A DNA stretch of 64,000 nt from Emydura subglobosa (GCA_007922225.1 ML679963.1:5420337-5484336); one strand, 5' to 3'. Numbered from the stretch's first letter, positions 11,627 through 24,409 are shown. The notes: a model not told the origin generated them from the sequence alone. Made by a program: numbers and translations.

Positions 11627-11949
11627 AGGCTACGTCTACAATGCAATAAAAGACTTGGGACATGGTCGAAGCGGGCCTGGGTCAGCTGACTTGGAGTTGT
11701 GGGGCTATGAAATTGCAGTGGAGATGTTCAGGCTCAGGCTGGAGGCAGGGCTCTGAGACCCCACGGGGGGTGGGACGGGGGGGACACGGGGGGGACGGGA
11801 CAGTCCCAGAGCCCTGCCCCCAGCCCTAGCCCAAACATCTACACTGCTATTTTTAGCTCTGCAAACTAAGCTCTGCGGGTCTGAGTCAGCTGACCTAAGC
11901 TCTGAGACTGGATGCCGGGAGTTCTGTCACAGTGCAGACGTGCCCTCAG
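11627..11949. mobile_element. Foldback MITE, about 320 bp, with G-rich core
   Basis: The ends are inverted copies: left 'aggctacgtctacaatgcaa', right 'cagtgcagacgtgccct'. Further inside, 'gggtcagctgac' (left) pairs with 'gagtcagctgac' (right), and 'gcagtggagatgttcaggct' with 'agcccaaacatctacactgc'. The arms also include 'agggctctgagacc' against 'cagagccctgcc'. Almost the whole element is thus one long imperfect hairpin. The hinge (11765-11799) is a G-rich tract. No transposase is encoded. The TIR style ('gtctaca/tgcagac') suggests a hAT-type parent, but no clean 8-bp target duplication is visible. Confidence 0.7.
11765..11799 (+). repeat. G-rich tract with quadruplex potential
   Basis: Five G runs of 3 to 7 bases are separated by T, AC or ACAC within about 35 bases, meeting the usual G3+N1-7 pattern for intramolecular G-quadruplexes. 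It sits at the hinge of the surrounding foldback element. Confidence 0.75.
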
Positions 11950-12040
11950 AGCCACAAATAAAAGACTCACCAAAAAGTATTTCACTTAACCCACTAAACA
12001 AATGTTTTAAAAAGAGATATGTGCGTCTCACCTCATCTTT

Positions 12041-12306
12041 ATGACTATTATTTGTATTACAACAGCACCTACTGAGATCAGGGTCCCATTGTGTCCTGGT
12101 GTATACCAGAGGTGCAAACACATAGTAAACGACAGTCTCCGTCCCAAGGAGCTTACAATCTAAGTAGACAACACAGTCAAAGGGTGGGAGGGGAACCAGA
12201 AGCACAGAGAGGTGTCTAAGGTCACACAATGTGCTAGTGGCTGATCTAGGAACAGAAGTCAGCTCTGCTGACGCCAAATCCCTATTTTCTGGACCACATT
12301 GCCTTT
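12041..12306 (-). mobile_element. MIR/CORE-type SINE copy
   Basis: Same family and orientation as 5931-6465. It opens with 'ctattatttgtattacaaca', carries 'gtcccattgtgtcctgg' and 'ccaaggagcttacaatctaa', and ends with the MIR-like 'tctaaggtcacacaatgtg' and 'tggctgatctaggaacagaa'. A 116-codon minus-strand open frame covering it is a by-product of the repeat and is not a gene. Confidence 0.7.
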
Positions 12307-12327
12307 CAGTCAGACATGCGTGCTCTT

Positions 12328-12411
12328 TATATATATATATATTATAGATTATATATATGTATATATATGTATTTTATAGGGTATTATATATATATATATA
12401 TATATATATAA
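12328..12411. repeat. TA microsatellite cluster
   Basis: Three TA-rich runs, the longest about 13 units near 12385-12411, are separated by 'gtattttatagggtatta'. The tract can extrude cruciforms and is probably unstable in length. Confidence 0.95.
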
Positions 12412-12419
12412 ACAAAATA

Positions 12420-13970
12420 GGTGAAGGTATTAGTTAAATAAATATGTAATTTCTGTGATACAGAAATAAACTTCACACGTTAACACAACTGATTATAAGA
12501 TCTTCCCACTGAGGATTTATTGACAAACAAATAAGGTTCGTTCAGTTATTTTAGACATAGGGTTATAACACAGTAATGGTGTAGTTTAGAATGCACTGTG
12601 AAGCTAGGAATTTAACTAGAAAAGCCCCCAAACTTTTATATTGCAGCAAGGATTCTCTCAACTTTCCAAAACCATAACCTGCTAGTGGTCTTAAAATATT
12701 TTTAAATCTTCTTTTTAATTCAGCTGAGATCAGCATATGTCAGCAAAAGTTGGGCATTTCTGGACACAAATTTCTTTAAATAAACCAGCCTGAAACCAGA
12801 ACATACTCAGAGAAAGTCCATCATGTTAGAAGTCTCATCCTGCTCCTTTTGGTAACTATGGTTTAAAAAGGACCCCTTTAACTAATGAGTTCACCATGTG
12901 AAAAGCCCCTCCCCTCCCCTCCCCCACACACACCCCTACCTAATGATGAATCATTTCAATGAATTTCCTCAGAGAAGCAAAAAAGTAGGAGAGGGTTTCA
13001 GTGTCTGCGGTTTACAATATGAGATTGCGAGCTCAGAGGCAGAAAAAACTTGGATTTGGAGATAATTCGTTCTCCAAAAAGCTCCTCCATTTGTCTCCAG
13101 GATGAAATTCCATGAAGAAGTGATGTTCTTCTCTTCTCCTCAACCTATGGATTTGGTGCTTGGGAAAAATTAAAACACTGCAAAAATCACTGGCTCTGCT
13201 GCATTACAAACTGAAATAATGGATCTGAAGTAGAAGTAGTTTCTATAGTACACTGGTATTTAAGTGTTTCAGCTTTTGAACAAATTTGTTGTAAGCAGAG
13301 TAGACAGAAGAATACCGCAATGGAGAACATTTAATCTTCACAAGTTAAAATGACCTTTACATTTCATTTGTAGCTTTTAGTACACACGAGATTTAACTTT
13401 TACTTTACATTCATGGTTTTAAACCCAAGGTTGTCAGGAGAATTTCCAGGCATTTGGGACACTTGTGAGCTCCAAGGCACTTTATCCCATCCAATAATCA
13501 CCTGTAGCACCTCTCACTTAACACAACTGCACACCACAGAACTGTTCTATGATGCCATGTTCCCATACTAATGGAAATGTGCCAAGAAGGGTGGAGTTTT
13601 GTTGTTTGGTTTTTTAAAAAACCATTCTGTAGATGAAGCATCCTAAGATTTTAGAAATGCCCCTTGTGCATAGCAAGCCTCTTTGAATGGTTCGGTACTC
13701 CTCAGTCAAGTGTCTCTCCTACTGGCTCTCTCGCCTTCTGCCTACTCACTATCCTCTTTGGATACTTACCTAATTACACATTCCTTCTGTACGCAATTCA
13801 AACACCGTCACTTATATCTTTACATGAAGAAGGAAAGAAGATAAAGCAGACTGAACTGCAACACAGGCTGAACTGTGATGTAGGTTATTGAAAAGACGAC
13901 ATTTCACTAGTGATGGTTAAAAAAAATCCCAAAGCAACCCTTCATTGCTTTCTCACAAATAATATTTCAA
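12420..13970. other. Non-coding DNA, no gene seen
   Basis: Contains a CCCCT-repeat tract at about 12906-12925 and otherwise unique sequence. The 75-codon frame at 13664-13891 is hydrophobic in its first half but has no family resemblance and no splice context, so I do not annotate it. Confidence 0.4.
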
Positions 13971-14000
13971 ACTCTTACACAAGGTATATTTTTCATTGCA

Positions 14001-14124
14001 CAAAATTGAGATGCTACACAATTTAAGGGTGTTTGAATATCTTACAGATATTTTTTGTGGAACAAAATTGAGATGCTACACAGTTTAACGGTGTTTGAAT
14101 ACCTTACGGTCTATTTTCTCTCAA
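14001..14124. repeat. 62-bp unit, two tandem copies
   Basis: The word 'caaaattgagatgctacaca' occurs at 14001 and again at 14063. Similarity continues through 'gtttaa[g/c]ggtgtttgaata[t/c]cttac', so the repeat period is 62 bp with few mismatches. Sequence just upstream of the first copy ('cttacacaaggtatattttt') also resembles the unit's end, suggesting a third, decayed copy. This is a simple local duplication, not an interspersed repeat. Confidence 0.85.
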
Positions 14125-14129
14125 GAATT

Positions 14130-15650
14130 CACAACAGAACACTAGTTCTGAAGAAGTCATGGAAACTATGACATTGAGGACACAAACCCTCAATGAAAAC
14201 CTATAATTTTTTAATTACGTTTACATGTCAGTGGATCTTCTGAGCTTGGTCTGTATGGTTTTTCTAATCTGGGTTTCTAGTCCTACTTCCCATGGGTATC
14301 GTAGACTGATTTTTTTTTTTAAGTTAGGATTAATTCAACTTGAAGTGTGATTAAGGGCACATTACAGTTAATGGGAAGAAGAGCGTTTATGCATATTTCA
14401 GACAAAGCAGTGTTCCTAGCATCATTTCTGATAACTAGAAGAACAGGGCAATCAGTCAACAAAAAACTGGCACAATCCAATCAGTGCCTGACTTGAGCTG
14501 TACTGATTTTTTTTTAACAAGTTTTGTCTTCTGTTAAAGAGGTAAGGACAGTTGTCATCAACCCGCATATAAAGTGCTTCAGAAACCGTTAATGATGGTC
14601 CTGCAAGGTCATCAGTAATATACTGATACGATCAACAGATGTATTTAGAAAAGCGTTAGCGACTGATCAAAATAATCCACACAATTTATCTGCAAATGAG
14701 CTCATGGAGAGAATGAAAGATTGAGCTCTCTTTTTATAATGTTATTTTCCCCCAGTGATTTCATAGCTATGGCTTTATTCTTCAAGCTGACTCTTAGAAT
14801 GCAGTCTTGTCTAGGTTGCAGTCTCAACAGTGCCCAGCACAAATAAGACGTCTTGTCATCAGTGCTGCAGTCATATAAACAAGCAGCAGCTGGATGGGAA
14901 AAGGAGGGCATGTCAGCTCAGAGCGGCAGGAAAGGTTTTGCACGGCAGCTATTTGCAACCCTCCAAGGAGCTACAGAGGCTGCCCATTAAAACCCTGTTA
15001 AAACACTTCTGATGTTGTCAGCAGTGGAGAGCTGAAATAGCACAGTGATCACTGAGATGCTATCTGCCTCGAGCAGTTCAGTGGTACTGTCAATACTATG
15101 AGCAAAAAGGTACAAGATGAGCAACAACCTAATTTCTCCATCAAAATTTCATAAACTCCCTGAGCTGTTAGAAACTAGAGATGTGGACAAACACACGACA
15201 GCTGATAAGCTGATCATTCAGGAAAGATGGCCGGTGATCTGGAATCTTTCCCCAAACCTTTGAAGTTTTAAATTAATTTACACTATGAAACCAATGTAGC
15301 GTAAGTCCACACGTAAAGGACAGCAAAACGTATTGTAAGAAAGTCAATTAATCAAATGCCCATAATCATCTTCCCACCTTCACACTTATTGTGCAAAGTT
15401 TTCTTACAATATATATAATCTGAGAAGGAAACCTTACACAATTGTGTGTGTGAAGTATGTGTATCTACATACTTCAAAACATTTTTAAAGTACTGCATTT
15501 TTATACACAGACATACAATGTAGATATATAAATGTGGTACTTATATATGTATATATAGTATAGTATATATGTATTTCTTCTCACATTTTCTGCACTGAGT
15601 TATAAAGGGCCTGTTTCCATAGCCATTAAAACATTTACACATGTAGTCCC
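14130..15650. other. Non-coding DNA, no gene seen
   Basis: AT-rich unique sequence with a TA-rich tract at about 15520-15570 and no recognisable interspersed repeat. Overlapping small frames at 14702-15012 on both strands have no domain and are rejected. Confidence 0.4.
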
Positions 15651-15653
15651 ATT

Positions 15654-15772
15654 GGGCTAGAGTTTGCCCCTTTTACTCAAACTGACTGCTATGAGAGCAG
15701 CCCTACTGAAATGCAAAAGGTACTCACAAAACAAGTTGTTACTCAGCGTGAAAAGAGGGCAGAATCTAGTCC
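15654..15772. repeat. Palindromic dispersed repeat, 119 bp
   Basis: The left arm 'gggctagagtttgccccttt' pairs with the right arm 'aaaagagggcagaatctagt', and 'tactcaaactgac' partly with 'gttgttactcagcg'. The arms extend about 35 bases with several mismatches. Non-autonomous, probably an old MITE. Confidence 0.6.
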
Positions 15773-15779
15773 ATTTATT

Positions 15780-17110
15780 TGCATTCTGTTATTTGAATGA
15801 ATAAGTGCTTCTTCTGGTAAGTAACAGCTACAGAAACAGAGCCAATGTGAAAGTTTACAATACAGTTGCCAAGGAATACATGTTTAACTATGAATTTAAT
15901 GCCTTAGCTATAATTTCATGAGAAAAATAACTGAGTCACCCACCTGTCAGCTTTCCAGCTTTAAATGAAGACACCCATTGTGAAAGAACATTGACAAATA
16001 ATTTTGGTAGGAATGGCTTAGTTATTTACATAGGAACCATTACAAAAATTCAAATTGTGTAAAATTGAATGCAAATGAATCAACAATACCATTGTTTCCT
16101 GGACATTCTCTGCAGGACCTGCATTTAGAAGCTAGTGAAACTTCTAAATTCATTGTCCTAGAAGTCATGTCCAATGTCACGTCCAATGTCACGTGCTCCC
16201 TTCCATTTATGCAGCCTAACACCCATTGCAGAGAGCCAAAAGATGTGGTGTCCTTGTTGGGGACAAGGCAGAGACTGTATGGCATCATTTGGAGTAGAGG
16301 GGCAGGTTAGACACCCACTGTTCAATATATAATGACTATTCCAACTCTCTTATAGTCTGAGTTTTTGTGCACATAGATCCAGCATTTGCAAATGGCTCCT
16401 GCATACAGTCAAAATGCTTATATCATTTCATGATGAGGTGAAGATTTCTGCTGAGAACACATTACTGTTTCCCATAGCAGCAGTGATTTATTTGGACCAG
16501 ACTGGGAGTCTACACAGAATAAAAATGGACTACAGAATCAAGCCTACTCACATTATGTGTTTTCCATAGTAGAGTACATTATTCCTTAGTTCATTATACA
16601 TAATAATTTGGTTTTCCTCTGATTCATCCCCCATATTCACAGGCCAAAACTTCATTTGTGCAAATTTCGGTTGTACTGAGGAACTTTGCTGGGGAACTAT
16701 TTTTGGTGATGCAAGTTTGGATGGCATGATACCACGCTGACTTTCACTTGGGTTTTTGTGGCCGGTGTATAAAATATCTACATTTTACTTCGCCCTATGG
16801 CCTCCCCCAACTCCACTGGAATATATGACTCAGCACTTGGAGAAAAAGGAGTAGAAAAAGCATCTGTTCAGGACAGTAATTTCTTTATGAAGTGCAGAGC
16901 CAGTAACAATGATTTCTTGTGAAATTTAAAAAGACAAGTGCTGGCCTCAGCAGGTTGAGGAGGCCTGGTGGGTATATTTTCACCTTGATGTTCAAAGAGT
17001 TATACATGAGACTACACTCTTCAATCTTTCTGCAGGGAATTGGTGTTAGCTGCATTATTTCAGTGCCACTGAACTCAATGGAACGGGACTAACATTACAT
17101 TGGACAGCAA
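15780..17110. other. Non-coding DNA with a small tandem repeat
   Basis: Unique sequence apart from a tandem pair of the 12-mer GTCCAATGTCAC at 16169-16192, which ends in a CACGTG E-box at 16190-16195. Overlapping 81-82 codon frames on both strands here are mutual shadows without domains. Confidence 0.4.
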
Positions 17111-17114
17111 TTAG

Positions 17115-17225
17115 GACCACTGAAATCAATGAGAGTTAAGTGCTTAACCTGCTTAGACACTTTCGAAAATCCCATTAGGTGTGTATATGTATCCTTAGGA
17201 ACCTAAATAACTGAAAATCTGGCCC
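17115..17225. repeat. Decayed foldback repeat
   Basis: The text 'tcaatgagagttaagtgctt', 'cttagacactttcgaaaatc', 'ccttaggaacctaaataac' and 'tgaaaatctggccc' carries the words of the 'gattttcaaaag...cttttgaaaatc' palindromic family, but the arms are rearranged. It may represent two overlapping half elements. Confidence 0.4.
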
Positions 17226-17229
17226 TTAT

Positions 17230-20220
17230 TCTTTTCTTCCTATGTGAGGAAAAAGGTTAAAACTATTCAATATGAGGACGCAGAAATTAACATGTGATGG
17301 TGGATTTATTTACCCTGGTCCCATGAGCTCAGAAATTAAATATCTGCCTTTATCCACTCAGCTTTCCCTGCCTGTATTAGAAAAAGATAATGACACCATA
17401 CAACTAACGTATAAACAACAAGATCACAACAATTTTAAGATGAGCATAACTTTTACAGTATCAGATAACCTTAACAACCCAGGCAGTCCATAACCAGGGC
17501 AAATAAACTGTGGCAAATAATAACTGTGCTAACATGAAAGCATGTGTGATATTCATGAGGCAATAAAATCTTCCAATTGCCTGCAGTTTCAGAATAGTTT
17601 GACACTTCTCCAATACAAGATATTTTGTTCTGTGGATAAGGAAATTGCTAAGAGCGCTTAAAAAAGCTCTAGTTAACTATTCAAAATTATAGAGGCAGAT
17701 CATTAGCAAACTCTAAAATGGGAACGAACTAGTTACAACAAGTAATCTGCCTGTTGATATTAAGACTGTAAAACCATGATTTTTGGATAAAAAGCAAAGC
17801 TCTCTAAAGGAGTGGGAGGGAGAGGGGCGTGGGAAAAGTGCCTCTCTATCTGCCCACTCTTTCTACAGCTCTGCATAATACAAGTTGTCAATGATGGCAG
17901 TAAATTTTGATCCAGCAGCACCTAATTATTCAGATCCACAACAATAAAAATATGTTTTTCAAACTACAAAGCTATCTTCTATTTTTGCAGAATTTTATTT
18001 TCACTCTTGAGAGATTAACCACCTTAGCAGAACTCAAGCAAAAGTTATTCAAAAGCTTTGCCTTTTCTTTGGGAGTGTCTGTTTTTAATTTGTATTCCCT
18101 AAAGAAAAACACACAAACTAATTATTTAGAGAAAGTTTGTTCAAAAATTCTAAAAGAACATGCGAGGAGAAATAATTACATTGAGAAGAAATATTTTATG
18201 GCTTGCGAATAAACCTCTCACTTCCTTAGCCTGGAAATCTTGTTAGATACTTGGTAGCTAGTTTGCCAAGAAAACATTATATATTGAGAAATGTAATTAA
18301 TAAAGTTGTCAGTCTTCCACAGAATTATGCAGGGTTTATACCTGCCTCATATTAAAATTACTTTGCAAATGTCATGCAACCCACCAAATGCATGGGCACA
18401 TTACCATGCAGTAGTCAGGAAGGATTCAAGACCAAATAGTTTTCATAACCAATAGCCAACAACAACATATTTTGCAAGTGAAGTGGTTATATGATCATAA
18501 AAATGTGTTGCACAATATTCCATTACTCTGCTCTTCAAGAGAAGGAAGGAGCTATAAAATGTAAAATGTATAAACAAAAGACAGACATATGGAAACTAAA
18601 ACAAAATGTCATAACACTCTTGCTAACAGAACATTTAATTTTGGGAAGCAAATTGCATTAATTAAAATGCATTCATAATAAACTTTTCTGAAAGTCAAAT
18701 CTATGTTCTTAGATAGATTAGCTAATTTAAGCAACAGTTGTACTTTCCCTTCAGTTTGTGCTTCAAGCTTTCGTTCTATGAGAAGTCAAGTAATTAACTT
18801 GCCAGGGGAAGAAATTTTCCTCTTCAATACCTTTACATTTGTGTAAAGCAAAATTATACAAAATACTGATGTAAGCCCCAAAGGGAAAATTCTTCTGTTG
18901 TAAAGCAAACACTTGTCTATACCACCTTAAATTCATTCATGTGCCTTGTTCTGTGCTCAAAATCTGGACACTCCCATGATGCATTGGGGCAGAGTGTCTG
19001 CCTGCTGGGATGAAGTTTATTCACAGGAAATATGAAGGGAAAATTCACGCTCTGCTGCTTAATCAGAACTGACATGGCATCTCCAGAGAGAGAGAAACTT
19101 AGGATGTCAGGCAGGTTAGCATAGGGCAAGCAGACGGTCAATAAAATATTCAATAAAGTCCTCTGATATCATAGACCTAATACTGTGGAAAAAGACAGAA
19201 TTTCTCTTTTTGATAAGAAAACAAGTTTAAAATGGTTGTTAAAATGCTTATGCAATGTTAACCTGCTAAAATCTGATGACAATTGTGACTGTTTTTTAAA
19301 CTTGTTATAAAAAGCAAAAACAAATGAAAAATGACATAATACAAAATGTGCTCATGTTGACACAACAGAGACTGATAATTGAGAACCAGCTCAAATGTTA
19401 CTTATCTTCTTTAGAATAACACGACAACTGATTGCATTGTTTTGTTGTCTACTAATCCTCATATGACCATTCCTTACCTGGCACTAACTATCAGTAACAA
19501 GCATGTATTTAAACAAAATATCCGCTGAATGCATTAAAATATATGCTGCTGGGTCCAAAAGGCACAAAACCCACCCCAATATGAATCCCACTAATGTATT
19601 TTCATCTGGATGACTTCAGTGTAATACTGTAGACATCCTAGCATCAGCAAAGTATATCGATTAATTTTCAGCATAGCAATACCAAGAATGCTACCCTTAC
19701 ACAACATTAAAAATGTCATCTAACATGCTGCACCATTGCTCATATTTTCTGACAGAATTCATATTAGCACAACTATATTTTTTACTATCTGATCCATTGT
19801 TTCATGACCCTTGTTTCAAGTCTAGATGTCAATAACTTCTTAAATATTTCCCTACCTCAACGGATTTGAGAGAGTTTGGTAAGAAAACCCTGGAGGGATA
19901 AAGAAAGCAATAGCTCATACGCAATGAATCCTTGAAATCATTCTGGTGAAGCTGGATCTCTGAGTTTACATAAAGGGAAAATTAAATCAAGCATTGGAGT
20001 GGATTAGGAAGAACTATATCAAGAGATGTGTAAAGTTAATCATGTTTAGTTGGGCAGTGCTTATGTATTCAGGCTTGCCTTGGAGATCCTTCTTACTTAC
20101 TGCAAGTTTGATCTATATAAGGCTAGTTGGTTTAAATGACATGCTGACACACGTACATATAATGTGTATACACACAAACACACACGCACATTACAATTAT
20201 GAGATGGTACAGAAAACCTT
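17230..20220. other. Unique AT-rich non-coding DNA
   Basis: No gene is recognised. The 101-codon frame at 17907-18212 is Lys/Leu/Phe-rich low-complexity translation of AT-rich DNA with no family resemblance. Repeat-free, TAAT-rich stretches such as 18630-18730 could be regulatory but only conservation data would show it. A short CA tract lies at 20169-20189. Confidence 0.45.
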
Positions 20221-20221
20221 C

Positions 20222-20415
20222 AGATAGATAACATTGAGCCCTTATATAATGTTTTACATGATCAAACTGGTGCGAAAATAGTAATTCAGCCTCATGACAC
20301 CACTGTGACATAGATAAGTGTTACAGATAGGAAAAAGGAGATAGCGAGAGTAAGTCACTTATGAAGACCAGCCCACAGTCAGTGGCAGAGCCACATTTAG
20401 AAGTCTAGGGTTCCT
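20222..20415 (-). mobile_element. Diverged MIR-type SINE copy
   Basis: The order matches the minus-strand MIR copies elsewhere: 'gagcccttatataatgtttt', then 'tgttacagataggaaaaagg', 'agtaagtcactta' and 'cagtcagtggcagagccaca', followed by 'agggttcctgctgccc'. Divergence is high. Confidence 0.5.
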
Positions 20416-20419
20416 GCTG

Positions 20420-23400
20420 CCCAGCCCTGTGCTCAGGCCAGACAGACAGCTAGAGCAGACAGAAAGGACATAACCTCTTAGTAAAACAAATGAACACAAA
20501 ACTCCTATAGCGTAGCATAGTCACAAATGCAACATTTCATTTTCAGGAAAAAAAAGTATTCTTATAACAGGTGTATTCCCTTAAAGGGAACAAATCCAGG
20601 CTTTGAGAGATGAGCTACAAGAATGTGTGGAATTGTCTTCCGTGGCTGACTCACAGACAGTCCACAGAGCTGCACCACCATCCTATGGACTGGGAGAGCA
20701 GCTGCCACTTCCCTGAGCCCCTTTATGCAGTAGTTTGGGGTCACTGAATCTATAAATACAGATCTCCTGACTCCCTCACTGACTCATCTTCAATGGACCT
20801 TCTCCAGCACAACTACCCCACCTCATAGGCTTAGCCCCACTGCAAGACTTAAATGGTAAGGATGGCTTAGCATGGCCCTGCATGTATGTCCCGGTGTCAC
20901 CCTTACCATTGTACTTAGAGAGTCTCCATTGTTCATATTCACAGAAAATGTGTTCATTTAATTATTTAACCCAGATGTTCTCTTAGTAGGTACATGCATG
21001 TGGAGTTGTATCAAAATAACAGTGGGCCTGTGACCGAACAATCTATCACTAGGGAAAGCCAAAAGGGAAACCAAACAAAGGAGAACCACGTGAGACTCCC
21101 ATTTCCCAAGACTCTCTCTCTGAGATCCAATCAGGAGGCCAGAGGTGGGAAATGAAAAACGGAGGAGACTTGGTCTGTGCACAAAGAGGACTTGTCTCTT
21201 CCATCCTGTTTCTCTTTACACCAAGGCCTGGGGAAACTGGGTTACCTATTTCAACTATCCTTTCTGCAGGTTTGCCCCGGGCCTTCCAAGTGATGAACTG
21301 CAAATGTGTCTCTGTGTCTATGCTGCGTTTTGTGGCATAAAGCTCAAAGTTGATTTACCTTCAACAACATGAGAAATGTAGGTATTTCTGTAATAATCAT
21401 ACTGATTTACCCAAGGCTTTAACTACATCAAATGAAGATGCTGTGGATAACCTGAGAGATCATATTAACTTCCTTGTATCTTGAAAAATTAGTGGATCAG
21501 ATTTCTGTTTTCATCCAGCCTTTCTAATGTATTTGACCTTTTAGAGATTCTTTTTAACAAGATTATTTCTCTACAGATATTTGTTTTAGAAAGTTTTATT
21601 CTATTTTTAAAAATGTTTAGCTTCAGGCACTGACAATACAGTCTTAAAGCAGATCTGTTGCTTTAATTGAGCTCTGCTGTCCAAACCACACAGTCCCCTG
21701 ATGAACGAGCTAAAGGGTTAGGATATGAATCTGTCAAGTTTGGAATATTTTTTCTATGGAGTTTTGTAAAATGACTGAAGACAATAGTGCTTCAGTATTT
21801 TCTGAGAATAGCTCATTTGTTCTTTATTTCAGTGTTACAAAAAAGATTATTTGCAACTATTCACTTCCTTACAAAATATTCAGATTCTTCAATGAAACAA
21901 GTTTCCCACATTATGTAGACACCCACACAGCTACATTTCAAAGTGAATGAAATGCTGTGCTATAAGACACTGAATATGGTAACCTCTCACTGTGCTCCAG
22001 CTTCGCTTAGTCACTTTCATTCAGCATCTGTGTTGGGAAAAGTGTTGAGCAGATACTAGATTTGGTTGATTAAGTACAAACATGGAAAATGGAAGCAACC
22101 ATGTGATGGCTGAAGCAAATTAGCAAGATTTATGTGTCTGAAGACCGTTTCACTTATGGTTAACTAAAACTAAATTAGAATCATAAAATTTTTCGCTTCA
22201 GAGGAATCCATTATAATGGATACCAGTATAAAATTGGTTATGTGTTGGGGAGTATTTCACCTCTATTCTAGGCCATTGGTTTGAAATCAGACCAATTCAG
22301 ATTTAACCAGAAGTTAACCATCTGGGGAGCGTTTAACATTTACATATAATCACTTGGTGGTCTAAATCCCGTTCCTAATCATAAATACCTCCATCATAAT
22401 TGGTTCCCTTGTTAGTAGTCCCATCTTGGAGACCAACTATTCAGTGGGCAATGAAAACAGACTATGTGTGGGTGAACCAAACCATCCAATAAACATGGAT
22501 TCCAACCTTCAGGTCTTTCAATCCAGCACCAGAAAAGCCTTTAAAACTAGAGATTTTTTAAAAAGTACAATCGGCATTACATTGCTGCTTTCTGTAGAGT
22601 CAGCTACTAGTGTATCACACTATAATATAAAGCCCACAATCCACCAGAGGAACCCTACTTTTTAGGTCCATGTGAGCATGAAGAATCACAAACCCTGCAT
22701 TTCATTTTAGAGGGAGATGGCCAAGTTAGAATACCTTCTACCGTACCAGTCACAGCAGCAGGCCACAGATGAAGCCATGCAAAAGGGCAGGAGAGTTGAA
22801 AGTTAAATCTGGTTAAAGGCATGGGGATTGGTCCTGATTTTTGCGGTTCAATACAGGTTCAATAGATGACAGTAAAGGGAGACAACCACCACCACAGAAG
22901 AAAATCTGAATACAAAAGAACCTCACAAAGAACCATATACCCCAATTTACTAAACTTCTTTTATGAACCCCTCAGAATCGAAGTCAAATCCATCCCCACA
23001 GGCCAACTGGATGTATCCCACTGATCCTTGCAATTTCAGGACTTTACTGTATTCAATATAGCAAACATACTTAAAAAAAAAAAAGCTAAGCCACTAGCTT
23101 ACTATCTTATTATCTACAGCAGTAATGAATGTCCCAGAATACAGCGTGGATGGGCTCATATTCCTCATATAATCCAAGTACATGATATATATATCTGAAA
23201 AACATTTAAACCACAATTTTGCTAAATTACTCTAAAATGTACCATTGTCTGATACTACCTTCCACTTAAGACCTGGGATGTGGTAGTCAGTTCTTCATAA
23301 GATCTTTTGTTTGTAATTTTTCTCCTATTTTCACTTGTTTTCCTCCTCATACGTCTCTACAGGCTTAATCCAGGTGAGGTGTGTAAGTCTTAGGTCAGCA

Positions 23401-24170
23401 AATCAGTTTTCTCCTCCTCTCATTCCATGTCTCTGAAATGTAATTCCCCATCTAGGGAAATAGTCAGCTGTCTTATCAATACAATCTAACGGCTACTGCC
23501 AGTGCTAAGATTTGAACCATGTTTGTAATGCAACATGGCTACTCAACTTCTTTAATAGATGGTTAAAAGAGAAGTTGCTACAATGAAGAAATTCAGAAAA
23601 CAAAAAGCTGTTCTGCTTTGAAAGCTGGCTGGAATGGAGAGCTATCTTCAAAAATAGACAGGAAACAGAAAAGACTAATGTTGGGCAGATGACAGATCCC
23701 TGAATTCAGTTAACTGGCCTTCAAGATATTAGCTGTTCTATTAAACATAGAGGCATTATGCTGGTCGTCCACTTTAAACCCAAGAGTGATTAAAATGCTG
23801 GCAAGAAAATAAAAACTGGCTATTGAAGGGCCTGCCCCGAGGTCCTAATTTCAAATCAAATTTTACAGCGCCGCACAGGAACAATGGCAGCCCAGTACTC
23901 TAAGTCTTCTTTTTGTCACTTTGTACAAAGAAACCCCCTCAAACTCTCTCAAAGAACAATGTCCCCTCTTGATTCGCAACCACGCCAAGAATGGGTTCAA
24001 ACCATACAAAAACACATTTTAAAAATACATTTTACACTGCCCTTGACATTTGAGATAAATCGAAGCTAATGCATTGAAATTCCAAGTATTTTTTTGTATA
24101 TCCATTCACAATGTGAATTTTTATTTCTCCCCATCTACTTGATCTTTGACATTTTGGCCTCTGTAAAAGG
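20420..24170. other. Unique non-coding DNA
   Basis: No gene is recognised. The cluster of overlapping short frames at 20958-21372 on both strands lies in slightly GC-richer DNA but shows no domain, signal peptide or splice pattern. The stretch 22265-22325 ('ggtttgaaatcagaccaatt', 'cagatttaaccagaagttaa') weakly resembles the MITE at 6185-6365. Confidence 0.45.
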
Positions 24171-24174
24171 AGGA

Positions 24175-24400
24175 CACAGCAGAGCAGTCAAAGAAATTAA
24201 TTATGCAGATAATTGCATTTTATTAAAATGATTACTGTAACAGAGAACACAATAAATGACAGCTGGGCGAACCTGGCCCAGAGAAGAAAGCAAGAGGACA
24301 CAAGAAGTTCCTTTTTAATTGAAAATCATCAAAGCTATTAACATTTAATTATCTGTTATTGATATATGACACCGGATTCATTAGCATTTTTTCCTATATC
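24175..24400. promoter_or_regulatory. Candidate conserved non-coding element
   Basis: The stretch is repeat-free and dense in homeodomain-type sites: 'attaattatgcagataattg', 'ttaaaatgattactgtaac', 'catttaattatctgttattg' and 'attcattagca', together with a GC-balanced middle ('gacagctgggcgaacctggc'). Vertebrate developmental enhancers often look like this. There is no promoter or transcription-start signal. The call is an impression from motif density only. Confidence 0.3.
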
Positions 24401-24409
24401 TTCAGGTTT

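Noticed and set aside
11927..12277. 116-codon minus-strand frame
   Set aside because: Lies almost wholly within a SINE copy; no domain.
18917..19153. 78-codon minus-strand frame starting like a signal peptide
   Set aside because: The hydrophobic start is short, nothing downstream resembles a secreted protein, and no splice signals support it.
22265..22325. Weak similarity to the MITE at 6185-6365
   Set aside because: Only short words match and no termini are seen.
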